From positions 1 through 13,486 of the forward strand of contig WTIG01000158.1 of the NCBI GenBank assembly GCA_011522825.1: a stretch of 13,486 nucleotides of DNA, in the 5' to 3' direction. Under the pieces are notes generated by a model, which saw only the letters and a list, made by a program, of their open reading frames with translations, searched no databases and was not told the DNA's origin. A program made the translations under genes and the position numbers. Below, one piece after another: positions 1 through 7,119 of the stretch (its first letter is position 1; the number at the start of each line of letters is the position of its first letter). This DNA is from Puniceicoccaceae bacterium. GTDB taxonomy: Bacteria; Verrucomicrobiota; Verrucomicrobiia; Opitutales; Coraliomargaritaceae.

Positions 1-2
1 GC

Positions 3-2366
3 ATTACATGGATTATTGCATTACTGTTTGGTCTAAACTTAACGACTACAGCAGTATATGCTCAAGATGCTGATGCGTCGGAGAAAATTCAACTATTGTC
101 AGAAGCTCTTTTTGCACGTGATACTGGAGATTTGCTTCTTGCTAAAGAAAAACTAGAAGTGCTTATTGCGTTAGCACCTAATGATAAAAACGTTCAAGCG
201 TTATTAATTACTGTCAATCAATCGATAGAAGATGAAGGTCTCGTTGTCCCTGATGCAGAATCAGAATCTCTGACTGTAGTGGAGGATGAAATCGTTACAG
301 AATTAGATAGCCAACCAACTTCAGTTAAATCTATCAGCAAAAATATTTTAGGAAAGAGCTTACTTCCTGCCGAAGAGGTTAGTCCAATTTATGTGGCACA
401 AAAAGAAACAGTCGAAGACTTAATGCTAGTTGCAAATTCACAGATTGCTATTGGTGATTTAGCTGGTGCTACATCCACTTTACTTGAAATTGAAGCACGT
501 GATCCAAACAGTAAAGAAGCTAAATTATTGTCCTTAAAGCTCTCACAGGCACTGGAAAATGTACAAGGATTAAATTTATATAAGACACGTGAGAATATGT
601 TAAATGCTGTTAATAACAGCTGGGAGCAACCTAAAGTTTTTGAACTAGAGGACTTTTCAAAATCTGAAGAAGTGGCAGTGCCTTCATTGATACGCAAGCT
701 TGAGAAGATTGTATTGCCAAAGATCAATTTTACAGGGATGGCATTAACTCGAGTAATCGAAACACTATCGGAGCTTTCTTTAGAATATGATTCAGAGGGG
801 CAAGGCGTGAACATTGTTCCTATGTTTGATTCTAGTCAATATAACCCTAAAGTAAATATCACTTTAAGAAATTTGAGCTTAGATAAAATCCTACAATTTG
901 TGACACAGCAGGTAAATTTCACATATGAGGTAGGTGCAGAAGTAGTGACTATTCAACCGAGTGATTCTATCGGTGGTTCTTCATCAACCATTACCGAATT
1001 TTTCCCCCTTTCAAGAGCAACTGTCATCCGTATAACTGGATTTCGTGATACATCCGCTACCTCTAATGTCGATGATCCATTTGGTGATGTTTCTGTAAAC
1101 TATGGGCAAAGCCAAGATCAAGAAAAAGACGCATTGCAGAAATTTTTACAAAATGCAGGTGTTAATTTCGAAGTCGTGACTGGCAGTAGTTTAGCATTTG
1201 ATGGTGAGCAACTGATTGTCACACAAACACCGAGAAACATTGAGCGCTTACGCACAATTTTGCGTAATTACAATGAAACTAAACAAGTGGAGATTGAAAC
1301 TAAATTCTTAGAAGTCTCACAAAATGATTTGGATGAGTTAGGGTTTCATTGGGGTATTGGTAGCAATAAGACTGGTGAAGACTGGAGAGTTGCTTCTAAT
1401 TTACGCTCTTTGAGTGATATAGGTGATTCATCTGCTTCTAACCGTGCTAGAATTATAACTGGAGAAGGAAATACTGAAGAATCTTTCAGAGATGATCCTG
1501 TTTTAATTAATCCACCTGCTGTTGGACAAGCACTCAGTTACGGCACTGCCGCAACTTTATTCTCTGATAAGACTTCTAGTACTTTAGATGATAACGGGAA
1601 TCCTTTGACGACTGGATTTTTAATTGATGATTTGAATATTGATTTAGAAATTAAAGCTTTAGCAAGAAAGACAGGGTCAGACTTGATGAGTGCCCCCAAG
1701 GTGACGGTTTTATCAGGGAAACGTGCAAATATTGTTGTAGCTCAAGAATTACGATACCCTAGATCTTATGGGGACATTGAATCCACAGTTTCATCTGGTG
1801 GTTCTGGAGGTAGTAGTTCAGTTGCCATCACTGCAGGTACGCCACAGGATTTCGATAAACGAAATGTTGGCGTAGAAATGGCTGTAACTCCAAATGTAGA
1901 AAATGATAACACAATCACATTAGAACTTTCGCCTCGTGTGACAGAGTTTGAAGGATTTGTTGAATACGGTGGTCCAAGTATTGCTCTTGGCGATAATACG
2001 ACAGCAGTCGTTCCTGCTGGCTTTTATCAGCCAGTTTTCTCTACACGTGAAATTACAACTGAAGTGAATATTTATGATGGAGCTACAGTTGTCATGGGAG
2101 GTTTGACTCGCGATGAAGTGCGTTCTGTTAATGACAAAGTGCCTTTCCTAGGTGATATTCCAGGCTTAGGTCGTTTGTTCCGTTCTGAAGGTGAGACACG
2201 ACAAAAACGCAATTTATTGATATTTGTGACAGCCAATCTAGTCAGCCCCGGTGGTTCATTGACTAATCAGTCCTATGATAATGTAAAATCTAATACAATC
2301 TATCAAACACCTGCACTAGTTACTCCTGCAGGAGGTAATTTCAGAAATGTAACGATTAAAGATTAA
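3..2366 (+). CDS. Secretin, type IV pilus/type II-like outer-membrane channel (Amuc_1098-like), 5' partial
   Basis: Secretins form multimeric outer-membrane rings through which type IV pili or type II substrates pass. The frame is open from position 3, and the gene starts left of the window. The first visible residues read ITWIIALLFGLNLTTTAVYA followed by Q, the hydrophobic core and AxA-like end of a signal peptide, with predicted cleavage between bases 62 and 63. A TTG at 96 is therefore not the start. In order: two TPR-like helical repeats (about nt 96-240 and 400-560), an STN/N0-like domain (about 690-965), an N1/N3-like domain (about 995-1310), and the secretin beta domain (about 1630-2245) ending in the family signature VPFLGDIPGLGRLF. 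A Gly/Ser-rich patch (about nt 1791-1822) lies in the beta domain, where secretins carry gate loops. 787 residues are visible. Secretin identity is secure; the Amuc_1098/PilQ-like assignment is from resemblance. In Akkermansia such genes follow pilM-like genes, so pilus genes may lie upstream. The gene ends at its own terminator. Confidence 0.9.
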   Translation: MTWIIALLFGLNLTTTAVYAQDADASEKIQLLSEALFARDTGDLLLAKEKLEVLIALAPNDKNVQALLITVNQSIEDEGLVVPDAESESLTVVEDEIVTELDSQPTSVKSISKNILGKSLLPAEEVSPIYVAQKETVEDLMLVANSQIAIGDLAGATSTLLEIEARDPNSKEAKLLSLKLSQALENVQGLNLYKTRENMLNAVNNSWEQPKVFELEDFSKSEEVAVPSLIRKLEKIVLPKINFTGMALTRVIETLSELSLEYDSEGQGVNIVPMFDSSQYNPKVNITLRNLSLDKILQFVTQQVNFTYEVGAEVVTIQPSDSIGGSSSTITEFFPLSRATVIRITGFRDTSATSNVDDPFGDVSVNYGQSQDQEKDALQKFLQNAGVNFEVVTGSSLAFDGEQLIVTQTPRNIERLRTILRNYNETKQVEIETKFLEVSQNDLDELGFHWGIGSNKTGEDWRVASNLRSLSDIGDSSASNRARIITGEGNTEESFRDDPVLINPPAVGQALSYGTAATLFSDKTSSTLDDNGNPLTTGFLIDDLNIDLEIKALARKTGSDLMSAPKVTVLSGKRANIVVAQELRYPRSYGDIESTVSSGGSGGSSSVAITAGTPQDFDKRNVGVEMAVTPNVENDNTITLELSPRVTEFEGFVEYGGPSIALGDNTTAVVPAGFYQPVFSTREITTEVNIYDGATVVMGGLTRDEVRSVNDKVPFLGDIPGLGRLFRSEGETRQKRNLLIFVTANLVSPGGSLTNQSYDNVKSNTIYQTPALVTPAGGNFRNVTIKD

Positions 2367-2395
2367 TCCTATCATAGATTAGAAAATAAGTCTTT

Positions 2396-2423
2396 AAAGC
2401 CCGTGTCATCACGGGCTTTTTTT
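2396..2423 (+). terminator. Intrinsic terminator after the secretin gene
   Basis: A perfect 10-bp stem (AAAGCCCGTG at 2396-2405 with CACGGGCTTT at 2410-2419) closes a TCAT tetraloop and runs into seven Ts (2417-2423). It begins 29 bases after the secretin stop codon and ends 41 bases before the tatD ATG, so it should separate the two transcripts. On the minus strand the stem is preceded by As, so it could also work in reverse, but no minus-strand gene reads into it unless rsmD transcription runs through tatD. Confidence 0.93.
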
Positions 2424-2464
2424 ATGATGACTTTTTTTCTCTTTCTTTTATCACATAAGATACT

Positions 2465-3271
2465 ATGGAATGGATCGACAGTCATTGTCATTTGGATGGG
2501 TATTTAAATCAGGGAGTGCTTCCTGAGGTCATGAGTCGGGCTCAAGCTGCTGGTATTCACCAGATGATTGCTATTGGTACGGATTTAAAGGATTGGGAGG
2601 TTAATTATAACTTGGCTACTGAACAACCGAATCATATAGCTTACACAGTAGGCTTACATCCTTGCTATGTGACGGAGGACTGGGTGAAGGCAGTAGATCA
2701 ATTAGAAGCCTACTTCAGCCGCCCAAACCATCCAGTCGCTTTGGGAGAGATTGGACTCGATTATTTTCATTTACCAAAGGATTCAGAGGAAGCAATCGCG
2801 ATAAAATCGTATCAACAATCTGCATTTGAAGTTCAATTACAAATCGCAAAGCAGCAAAATTGCCCAATCGTGATTCATAGTCGAAACGCTTTTGAGGATA
2901 CTTTATCGACAATCGATGCTTCAGGCGTCGATTGGGGGAAAGTGGTGGTGCATTGCTTTAGTTATTCAGCCGAGCAAATTAAACTACTTAATCGGCGTGG
3001 CGGTCGTGCTTCTTTTACCGGCATTATTACTTATAAAAATGCACCCAATGTTCAGAAGGCATTAATCGAGCAGGGGATTGATTCTTTGATGATTGAGACT
3101 GATTGCCCTTACTTAACTCCTGAGCCACATAGAGGTAAAAAAAATGAGCCAGCGTATGTGGCAGATATTGGTTTAAAATGTGCTAAATTATTTGGCATTG
3201 AGCCAGAGATTCTAGCGGAAAGACTTGCTGAAAACACCCGAAGGTTTTTCGGGCTTAAGAGGCCGAATTAA
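2465..3271 (+). CDS. tatD: TatD-family metal-dependent hydrolase (YcfH/YjjV type)
   Basis: Members of this amidohydrolase-superfamily TIM barrel are two-metal nucleases with 3'-5' exonuclease activity on DNA/RNA, or D-aminoacyl-tRNA-related activity in some subfamilies. They are cytoplasmic. All expected ligands are visible: the N-terminal HxH in DSHCHLD (His7, His9), Glu95 in LGEIGLDY, His138 in VIHSRN, His163 in VVHCFS, and Asp213 in ETDCPYL. The C-terminal ENTRRFFGL is also characteristic. At 268 residues it has the usual family length. No Shine-Dalgarno sequence precedes the ATG; the upstream 25 bases are pyrimidine-rich. The 3' end overlaps the convergent rsmD by 17 bases. The family is certain; the subfamily and natural substrate cannot be decided from sequence, so the symbol is used in the family sense. 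Confidence 0.93.
   Translation: MEWIDSHCHLDGYLNQGVLPEVMSRAQAAGIHQMIAIGTDLKDWEVNYNLATEQPNHIAYTVGLHPCYVTEDWVKAVDQLEAYFSRPNHPVALGEIGLDYFHLPKDSEEAIAIKSYQQSAFEVQLQIAKQQNCPIVIHSRNAFEDTLSTIDASGVDWGKVVVHCFSYSAEQIKLLNRRGGRASFTGIITYKNAPNVQKALIEQGIDSLMIETDCPYLTPEPHRGKKNEPAYVADIGLKCAKLFGIEPEILAERLAENTRRFFGLKRPN
3237..3253 (-). terminator. Weak hairpin at the rsmD/tatD overlap, possible leftward terminator
   Basis: CCCGAA (3237-3242) and TTCGGG (3248-3253) form a 6-bp stem with a 5-base loop inside the 3' end of tatD, starting just beyond the rsmD stop codon. Read on the minus strand, the stem is followed by TGTTTT, a short broken T-tract. It could terminate the long leftward rsmD transcript. Read on the plus strand there is no T-tract, so it would not terminate tatD. 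The stem is short and lies within coding sequence, so confidence is low. Confidence 0.4.
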
Positions 3272-3839
3272 TGCGTTTGTATATAAGGATATTTGGCTTT
3301 CCTTTACCTTCTTTGCCTAGTCTCTTCTTAAGACTCCAGTGCGAGGAAATCCCACTTAGCTTAAGTTCACTTGGACATTCTAGGATAAGTTGAGTATTTT
3401 TATTAGCATAGCCTAAGGCCAGTGTATTTAATAAATAGTCACTGTGGCTTTCCCATAAAGCATAGGGTGGGTCTAAAAAGATAAAATCAAAGCTTTGTTG
3501 ATTAGAGTCTGCATTTACTTTGAGTAAATCAGCTTGTTTGATGTGCATAGCTTCTGCCCTTAATTCGGCACTTTTTTTGATAGCTTGAGCATTCTGTTTT
3601 AAGCAATCAATCGCCGTTCTGTTGTGTTCAATAAACTGGCAGAATTGAGCCCCTCGGCTTAAAGCCTCAAAGCCATAACTCCCAGTCCCTGCAAATAAGT
3701 CTAAGCAAGTAGCATCAATAATACTCGTTGTTAAGCTAGAAAAGAGCGATTCTCTCGTACGATCTGTGGCAGGTCGTGTCTTTTGGTCTTTTGTAGCTTT
3801 TAAGGAAATACCTCGAGCTTTGCCTCCTGTAATTCGCAT
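3255..3839 (-). CDS. rsmD: 16S rRNA (guanine966-N2)-methyltransferase RsmD
   Basis: RsmD methylates G966 of 16S rRNA during 30S assembly using S-adenosylmethionine. The N-terminus MRITGGKARG and TRPATDRTRESLF (residues 22-34) are hallmarks of this family. The SAM-binding loop is DLFAGTGSYG (47-56), and the catalytic NPPY-like motif is DPPY (123-126) after FDFIFL. 194 residues is the normal length. It is the last gene of the leftward run, 21 bases after kdsA, and its stop lies inside the 3' end of tatD. No Shine-Dalgarno is visible. In many bacteria this gene neighbours coaD, which is absent here. Confidence 0.93.
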   Translation of the reverse strand: MRITGGKARGISLKATKDQKTRPATDRTRESLFSSLTTSIIDATCLDLFAGTGSYGFEALSRGAQFCQFIEHNRTAIDCLKQNAQAIKKSAELRAEAMHIKQADLLKVNADSNQQSFDFIFLDPPYALWESHSDYLLNTLALGYANKNTQLILECPSELKLSGISSHWSLKKRLGKEGKGKPNILIYKRINSAS

Positions 3840-3860
3840 GTTACTGAGAGCAATGAATGG

Positions 3861-4655
3861 CTAGGGCATCGATGCCATTTTAATCGCAAGTAATTGAGGA
3901 ACTAAACTAGCCAGTTCGTTTAGAGGCAATTGTGTTGCAGCATCCGATATAGCTTTATCGGGATTCGGATGGGTTTCAAGGAAGACCCCATTTGCACCTG
4001 CAGCCAAAGCGGCTCGTGCTAGTAAAGGAACAAATTCTCGCTGTCCACCGCTGGTCCCATTGCCTGCACCTGGGAGCTGTACACTATGAGTCGCATCAAT
4101 AATGGTCGGATGTCCACTTTCATTCATGATCCCAAAGCTTCGCATATCTACGACTAAATTTTGGTAGCCAAAGCTACTGCCTCGCTCCGTTTGCCATATT
4201 TCTTTCGCCTCTAAGGATTCTAGCTTATGCACTACATGAGTCATTTCTTGAGGGGATAAAAATTGTCCTTTTTTCACATTCACAACACTACCAGTTTCTG
4301 CTGCAGCACTGACTAAATCAGTTTGACGGCATAAGAAAGCAGGGATTTGTAAAACATCGACTACTTTGGAAACCATTGCGGCTTGATCAGGTAAATGAAT
4401 ATCCGTCAGTGTAGGGAAACCATACTCTTCTTTAATGCTTTGAAAAATCTTCAAACCTTCATCAATACCGATGCCTCTTTGACTCTTAATTGAGGTTCGA
4501 TTGGCTTTATCGAAAGAGCCTTTGAAGATGATATTAAGGGCAGGGTATTCTTGTTTTAATTTGCCAAGTGTGTCGGCAACCTCACGACAAAGGTCTCTAT
4601 TTTCAAGTGAGCAAGGACCAGCAATGAGAAGGAGTTTGTCAGGTTGGTATAGCAT
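3861..4655 (-). CDS. kdsA: 3-deoxy-8-phosphooctulonate (KDO-8-P) synthase, metal-dependent class
   Basis: KdsA condenses phosphoenolpyruvate with arabinose-5-phosphate to give KDO-8-phosphate, the precursor of the inner-core sugar of lipopolysaccharide. It is cytoplasmic. Recognisable blocks are KGSFDKANRTS (45-55), RGIGIDEG (60-67), DATHSVQLPG (187-196), GGQREFVPLLARAA (203-216) and FLETHPNPDKAISD (225-238). The N-terminal IAGPCSLE puts Cys15 where the non-metallo E. coli type has Asn. With His190, Glu227 and Asp238 this matches the four-ligand set of the metal-dependent class known from Aquifex aeolicus. 264 residues is slightly short but complete. The related DAHP synthase family is excluded by the KANRTS and THSVQLPG motifs. 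It lies 17 bases after pdxH and 21 before rsmD. No kdsB or kdsD is in view. Confidence 0.95.
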   Translation of the reverse strand: MLYQPDKLLLIAGPCSLENRDLCREVADTLGKLKQEYPALNIIFKGSFDKANRTSIKSQRGIGIDEGLKIFQSIKEEYGFPTLTDIHLPDQAAMVSKVVDVLQIPAFLCRQTDLVSAAAETGSVVNVKKGQFLSPQEMTHVVHKLESLEAKEIWQTERGSSFGYQNLVVDMRSFGIMNESGHPTIIDATHSVQLPGAGNGTSGGQREFVPLLARAALAAGANGVFLETHPNPDKAISDAATQLPLNELASLVPQLLAIKMASMP

Positions 4656-4672
4656 ATGAGGTTATATTTAAG

Positions 4673-5308
4673 TTAAGGAGCAAGTCGTTGGGTCGACCAT
4701 TGGTCATTTTTTAAAATATATTCAAAGCGATCGTGTAAGCGATTGTCTCGACCTTGCCAAAATTCAAAACGAGTGGGAACAATGCGTATACCACCCCAAT
4801 TTTCAGGAAGAGGAATCGGCTCGTTTTTATATTGTGTATCCAGTTCAGCCAAACGATCTTCAAGTACTTTCCGGGAAGCTATCACTTTACTTTGAGGAGA
4901 GACAAGTGCTCCTAGTTGACTGCCTCTTGGACGACTGTGAAAATATAATTCCGATACTTTGCGATCCACTTTTTCTGTGAAGCCCTGTATGTTGATTTGT
5001 CTTTGCAAAGGATGCCACACGAAATTAACGGACACAGCTTTATTGGCTTCCATTCCTTTAGCTTTAGCACTCTCGTAATTGGTATAAAAAATCAAACCAT
5101 CCTTTGAAAAATCCTTTACCAATACAATGCGTGTGCGAGGATTTCCTTCAGGAGAAATTGTTGCTAAGCTCATCGCATTAGGCTCATCCACTTTTGATTT
5201 AAGTGCTTCAGAAAACCATTTTTCAAATTGATCAAAAGGGCTTTCTAAAAGATCAGATTCACTGAAACTGTCTTTGGTGTAGCTTATTCTTAAATCGGAT
5301 AAATCCAT
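4673..5308 (-). CDS. pdxH: Pyridoxamine/pyridoxine 5'-phosphate oxidase
   Basis: PdxH is an FMN-dependent oxidase that converts pyridoxine- or pyridoxamine-5'-phosphate to pyridoxal 5'-phosphate with O2. It is a cytosolic homodimer. Family blocks present: RIVLVKDFSKDGLIFYTNY (60-78) with the FMN-binding segment, SAKAKGMEAN (80-89), FVWHPLQRQINIQG (96-109), SRPRGSQLGALVSPQS (125-140), and the C-terminal FEFWQGRDNRLHDRFEY (181-197) ending in the conserved RLAP. At 211 residues it is full length (E. coli about 218). It begins 9 bases after the trxB stop, strongly suggesting co-transcription. No Shine-Dalgarno is visible. Its O2 requirement implies the organism meets oxygen. Confidence 0.96.
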   Translation of the reverse strand: MDLSDLRISYTKDSFSESDLLESPFDQFEKWFSEALKSKVDEPNAMSLATISPEGNPRTRIVLVKDFSKDGLIFYTNYESAKAKGMEANKAVSVNFVWHPLQRQINIQGFTEKVDRKVSELYFHSRPRGSQLGALVSPQSKVIASRKVLEDRLAELDTQYKNEPIPLPENWGGIRIVPTRFEFWQGRDNRLHDRFEYILKNDQWSTQRLAP

Positions 5309-5317
5309 AAACGCATA

Positions 5318-6244
5318 TTATAGTTCAGCTAACCAGCGTTCAACTTCAATTGCTGATTGGCAACCCATGCCTGCAGCCGTTATGGCTTGTCGGTAAACAT
5401 GGTCTACGCAATCACCGGCTGCAAATAATCCAGGAAGCGATGTTCTGACTTGGCTTCCTGAAGCTGGTATTATGTAGCCATTGTCATCTCTGTCGAGTAA
5501 GCCTTCGACAAAGTCTGTATTTGGAATGTGTCCAATGGCGATAAAGACGCCTTTACAAGGAATTTCTAAAGAATCTCCTGAATCGTTTTTTTTCACTTTT
5601 AAAGCTCGTGCATTTCCAGATTCATCAGCGAGGACGGCTTCAGGATTAGCATTCCATACCACTTCAATTTTTTCGTGGGCTAGGGTACGTTCTGCCATAA
5701 TCTTTGAAGCCCTTAATGTGTCACGACGGTGAACCAGGGTAACCTTTGAACAAAAGCGTGTTAGAAAGAGAGCTTCTTCACAGGCAGAATCACCGCCACC
5801 GATGACCGTTACATTCATATCTCGATAGAAAGCACCATCACAAGTGGCACAGGTTGTTACGCCTTTACCACCGTACATTTCTTGTTCTCCAGGGATACCA
5901 AGCAATCTAGGCCTCGCACCTGTGGCAATAATCACGGCTTTAGCTTCAAAGGTCTTGTCGCCCGATCGTAAAATTTTAGTTGTGCCATTAACTTCTATGG
6001 AATCAATTTTTGCATGTTCAAAACGTGCTCCAAATCGTGCAGCTTGTTTTCTCAAACGATCCATCATTGTGTATCCATCAATCCCTTCAGGAAATCCTGG
6101 AAAGTTTTCTACTTCTGAAGTGGTGGTCAATTGTCCTCCAGGCTGAGATCCTTCTAAAACAAGAGGATTCAATTGTGCACGTCCTGTGTAGATGGCTGCT
6201 GTCAAACCTGCGCATCCAGTTCCTAATATAATGATATCTTCCAT
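5318..6244 (-). CDS. trxB: Thioredoxin reductase (NADPH, FAD)
   Basis: TrxB passes electrons from NADPH through FAD and a CxxC disulfide to thioredoxin. The low-molecular-weight bacterial type is evident: FAD motif GTGCAG (8-13), GGQLTTTSEVENFPGF (36-51), redox centre CATC-D (132-136), NADPH-binding GGGDSA (149-154), VHRRDTLRAS (171-180), and the C-terminal FAD block GLFAAGDCVDHVYRQ followed by AITAAGMGC. 308 residues is typical. In the FAD glycine loop a Cys (Cys11) replaces the usual Pro of GSGPAG, and two further Cys (155 and 165) lie near the NADPH site. The gene is 72 bases downstream of ribE and 9 upstream of pdxH. The ribE-trxB gap could hold a secondary promoter (a loose TTGAGC/TATAAA pair with a 19-base spacer), which is weak. 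No thioredoxin gene is in view. Confidence 0.96.
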   Translation of the reverse strand: MEDIIILGTGCAGLTAAIYTGRAQLNPLVLEGSQPGGQLTTTSEVENFPGFPEGIDGYTMMDRLRKQAARFGARFEHAKIDSIEVNGTTKILRSGDKTFEAKAVIIATGARPRLLGIPGEQEMYGGKGVTTCATCDGAFYRDMNVTVIGGGDSACEEALFLTRFCSKVTLVHRRDTLRASKIMAERTLAHEKIEVVWNANPEAVLADESGNARALKVKKNDSGDSLEIPCKGVFIAIGHIPNTDFVEGLLDRDDNGYIIPASGSQVRTSLPGLFAAGDCVDHVYRQAITAAGMGCQSAIEVERWLAEL

Positions 6245-6316
6245 AGCTTAATTGTAATCTTTATAGAAGGGATTACTGAGACAAGCTCAATACAAATTAG
6301 CGAAAAGATACCGCTA

Positions 6317-6916
6317 TTATTTTGAAGCCTGCAATTTCTCCAGATATTTAGCGATCATATCATATTCTATATTGATGGGGTCGCCAACCGACTTACTGTG
6401 GAGATTAGTCACCTCAAGGGTATGTGGAATCAACCAAACGCTAAAGCTGGACTCATTTACAGAATAAATGGTAAGAGAAATTCCGTCTAATGTAATACAT
6501 CCTTTTGGTATGACATATTTTAATGCTGCTAGGTCAGATTCAGATGGGCTTATTTCAATAATGGTATCCTTGTCTTTTTGTTCAATGGAACAAATAGTAC
6601 CTAATCCATCAACATGGCCCGAAACAATGTGTCCTCCCATTCTGGAAGTAGGGAGTAATGCTCGCTCTAGATTCACAAGGCTACCAGTGGAAACCGACTT
6701 GATTGAAGTTTTGCGAATGGATTCTTCAAGTAAATCAAAGGATAGGCATGGGCCATCTATAGCTACAATGGTTAAACAACACCCATTGATTGAAACACTG
6801 TCACCTAGTTTTACGTCGTCTAAAATTAATTTTGCTTCGACTACGAGACGCCATGCTTGATCCTGTTCTTTAAAAGAACGTACGATCCCTGTCTCTTCAA
6901 CAATACCCGTAAACAT
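6317..6916 (-). CDS. ribE: Riboflavin synthase, alpha chain
   Basis: This enzyme dismutates two molecules of 6,7-dimethyl-8-ribityllumazine to riboflavin and a pyrimidinedione. The diagnostic N-terminus [10 protein letters not shown] is present. The internal duplication typical of the family is visible: [10 protein letters not shown] (41-50) matches [10 protein letters not shown] (141-150), the two lumazine-binding barrels, with [12 protein letters not shown] (93-104) opening the second repeat. 199 residues is normal. It lies 22 bases after the CCA end of the tRNA with no terminator between them, so it probably shares that transcript. Two flavoenzymes (trxB, pdxH) follow it. No FMN riboswitch could fit in the 22-base leader, and none is seen. 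No ribD, ribBA or ribH is in the window. Confidence 0.96.
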
Positions 6917-6938
6917 AGCTTGATACTTGATGTGAAAA

Positions 6939-7013
<75 letters not shown>

Positions 7014-7023
7014 TTCCGAACGA

Positions 7024-7054
7024 GTTATCAAAGCTAACCACGCTTTGAAGTCAA
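7024..7054 (-). promoter_or_regulatory. Candidate sigma70-type promoter for the tRNA-ribE operon
   Basis: On the minus strand, TTGACT (7054-7049) matches five of six -35 positions. A -10-like element follows, either GATAAC (7029-7024, spacer 19) or TTGATA (7031-7026, spacer 17). From the GATAAC box, a start site about seven bases on would fall just before the tRNA 5' end at 7013, as expected for a tRNA promoter. The -10 match is imperfect, so this is a positional and motif inference. Confidence 0.4.
7028..7048. repeat. Perfect 7-bp inverted repeat in the tRNA promoter spacer
   Basis: TCAAAGC (7028-7034) and GCTTTGA (7042-7048) form a perfect inverted repeat separated by 7 bases. No T-tract follows on either strand, so it is not a classical terminator. 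It fills the interval between the candidate -35 and -10 elements of the tRNA promoter, the geometry of an operator. It could also arise by chance in an AT-rich spacer. Confidence 0.45.
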
Positions 7055-7119
7055 GGTTTCTTAGTAAATTCTAAAGGATTAAGGGAAATAGCCCTAAATA
7101 AGTAATTTCTCGGACTTCT

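Noticed and set aside
389..814. Minus-strand open frame of 141 codons opposite the secretin
   Set aside because: No recognisable domain, low-complexity Ser-rich translation, and fully antisense to a strongly supported gene.
2423..2464. tatD promoter with TATGAT at 2423-2428
   Set aside because: The matching -35 position falls in the terminator stem and has no resemblance to TTGACA.
5481..6231. Several plus-strand open frames opposite trxB
   Set aside because: Shadows of the trxB reading frame with no family resemblance and no ribosome binding site.
6245..6316. Terminator or riboswitch between ribE and trxB
   Set aside because: Only a 5-bp TAGCG/CGCTA stem with a 9-base loop and a poor T-tract; the gap is too short for an FMN riboswitch.
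7079..7097. AAGGG/CCCT hairpin in the thrS-tRNA spacer as a thrS terminator
   Set aside because: Only about 4 bp without a bulge, and no T-tract follows on the minus strand.
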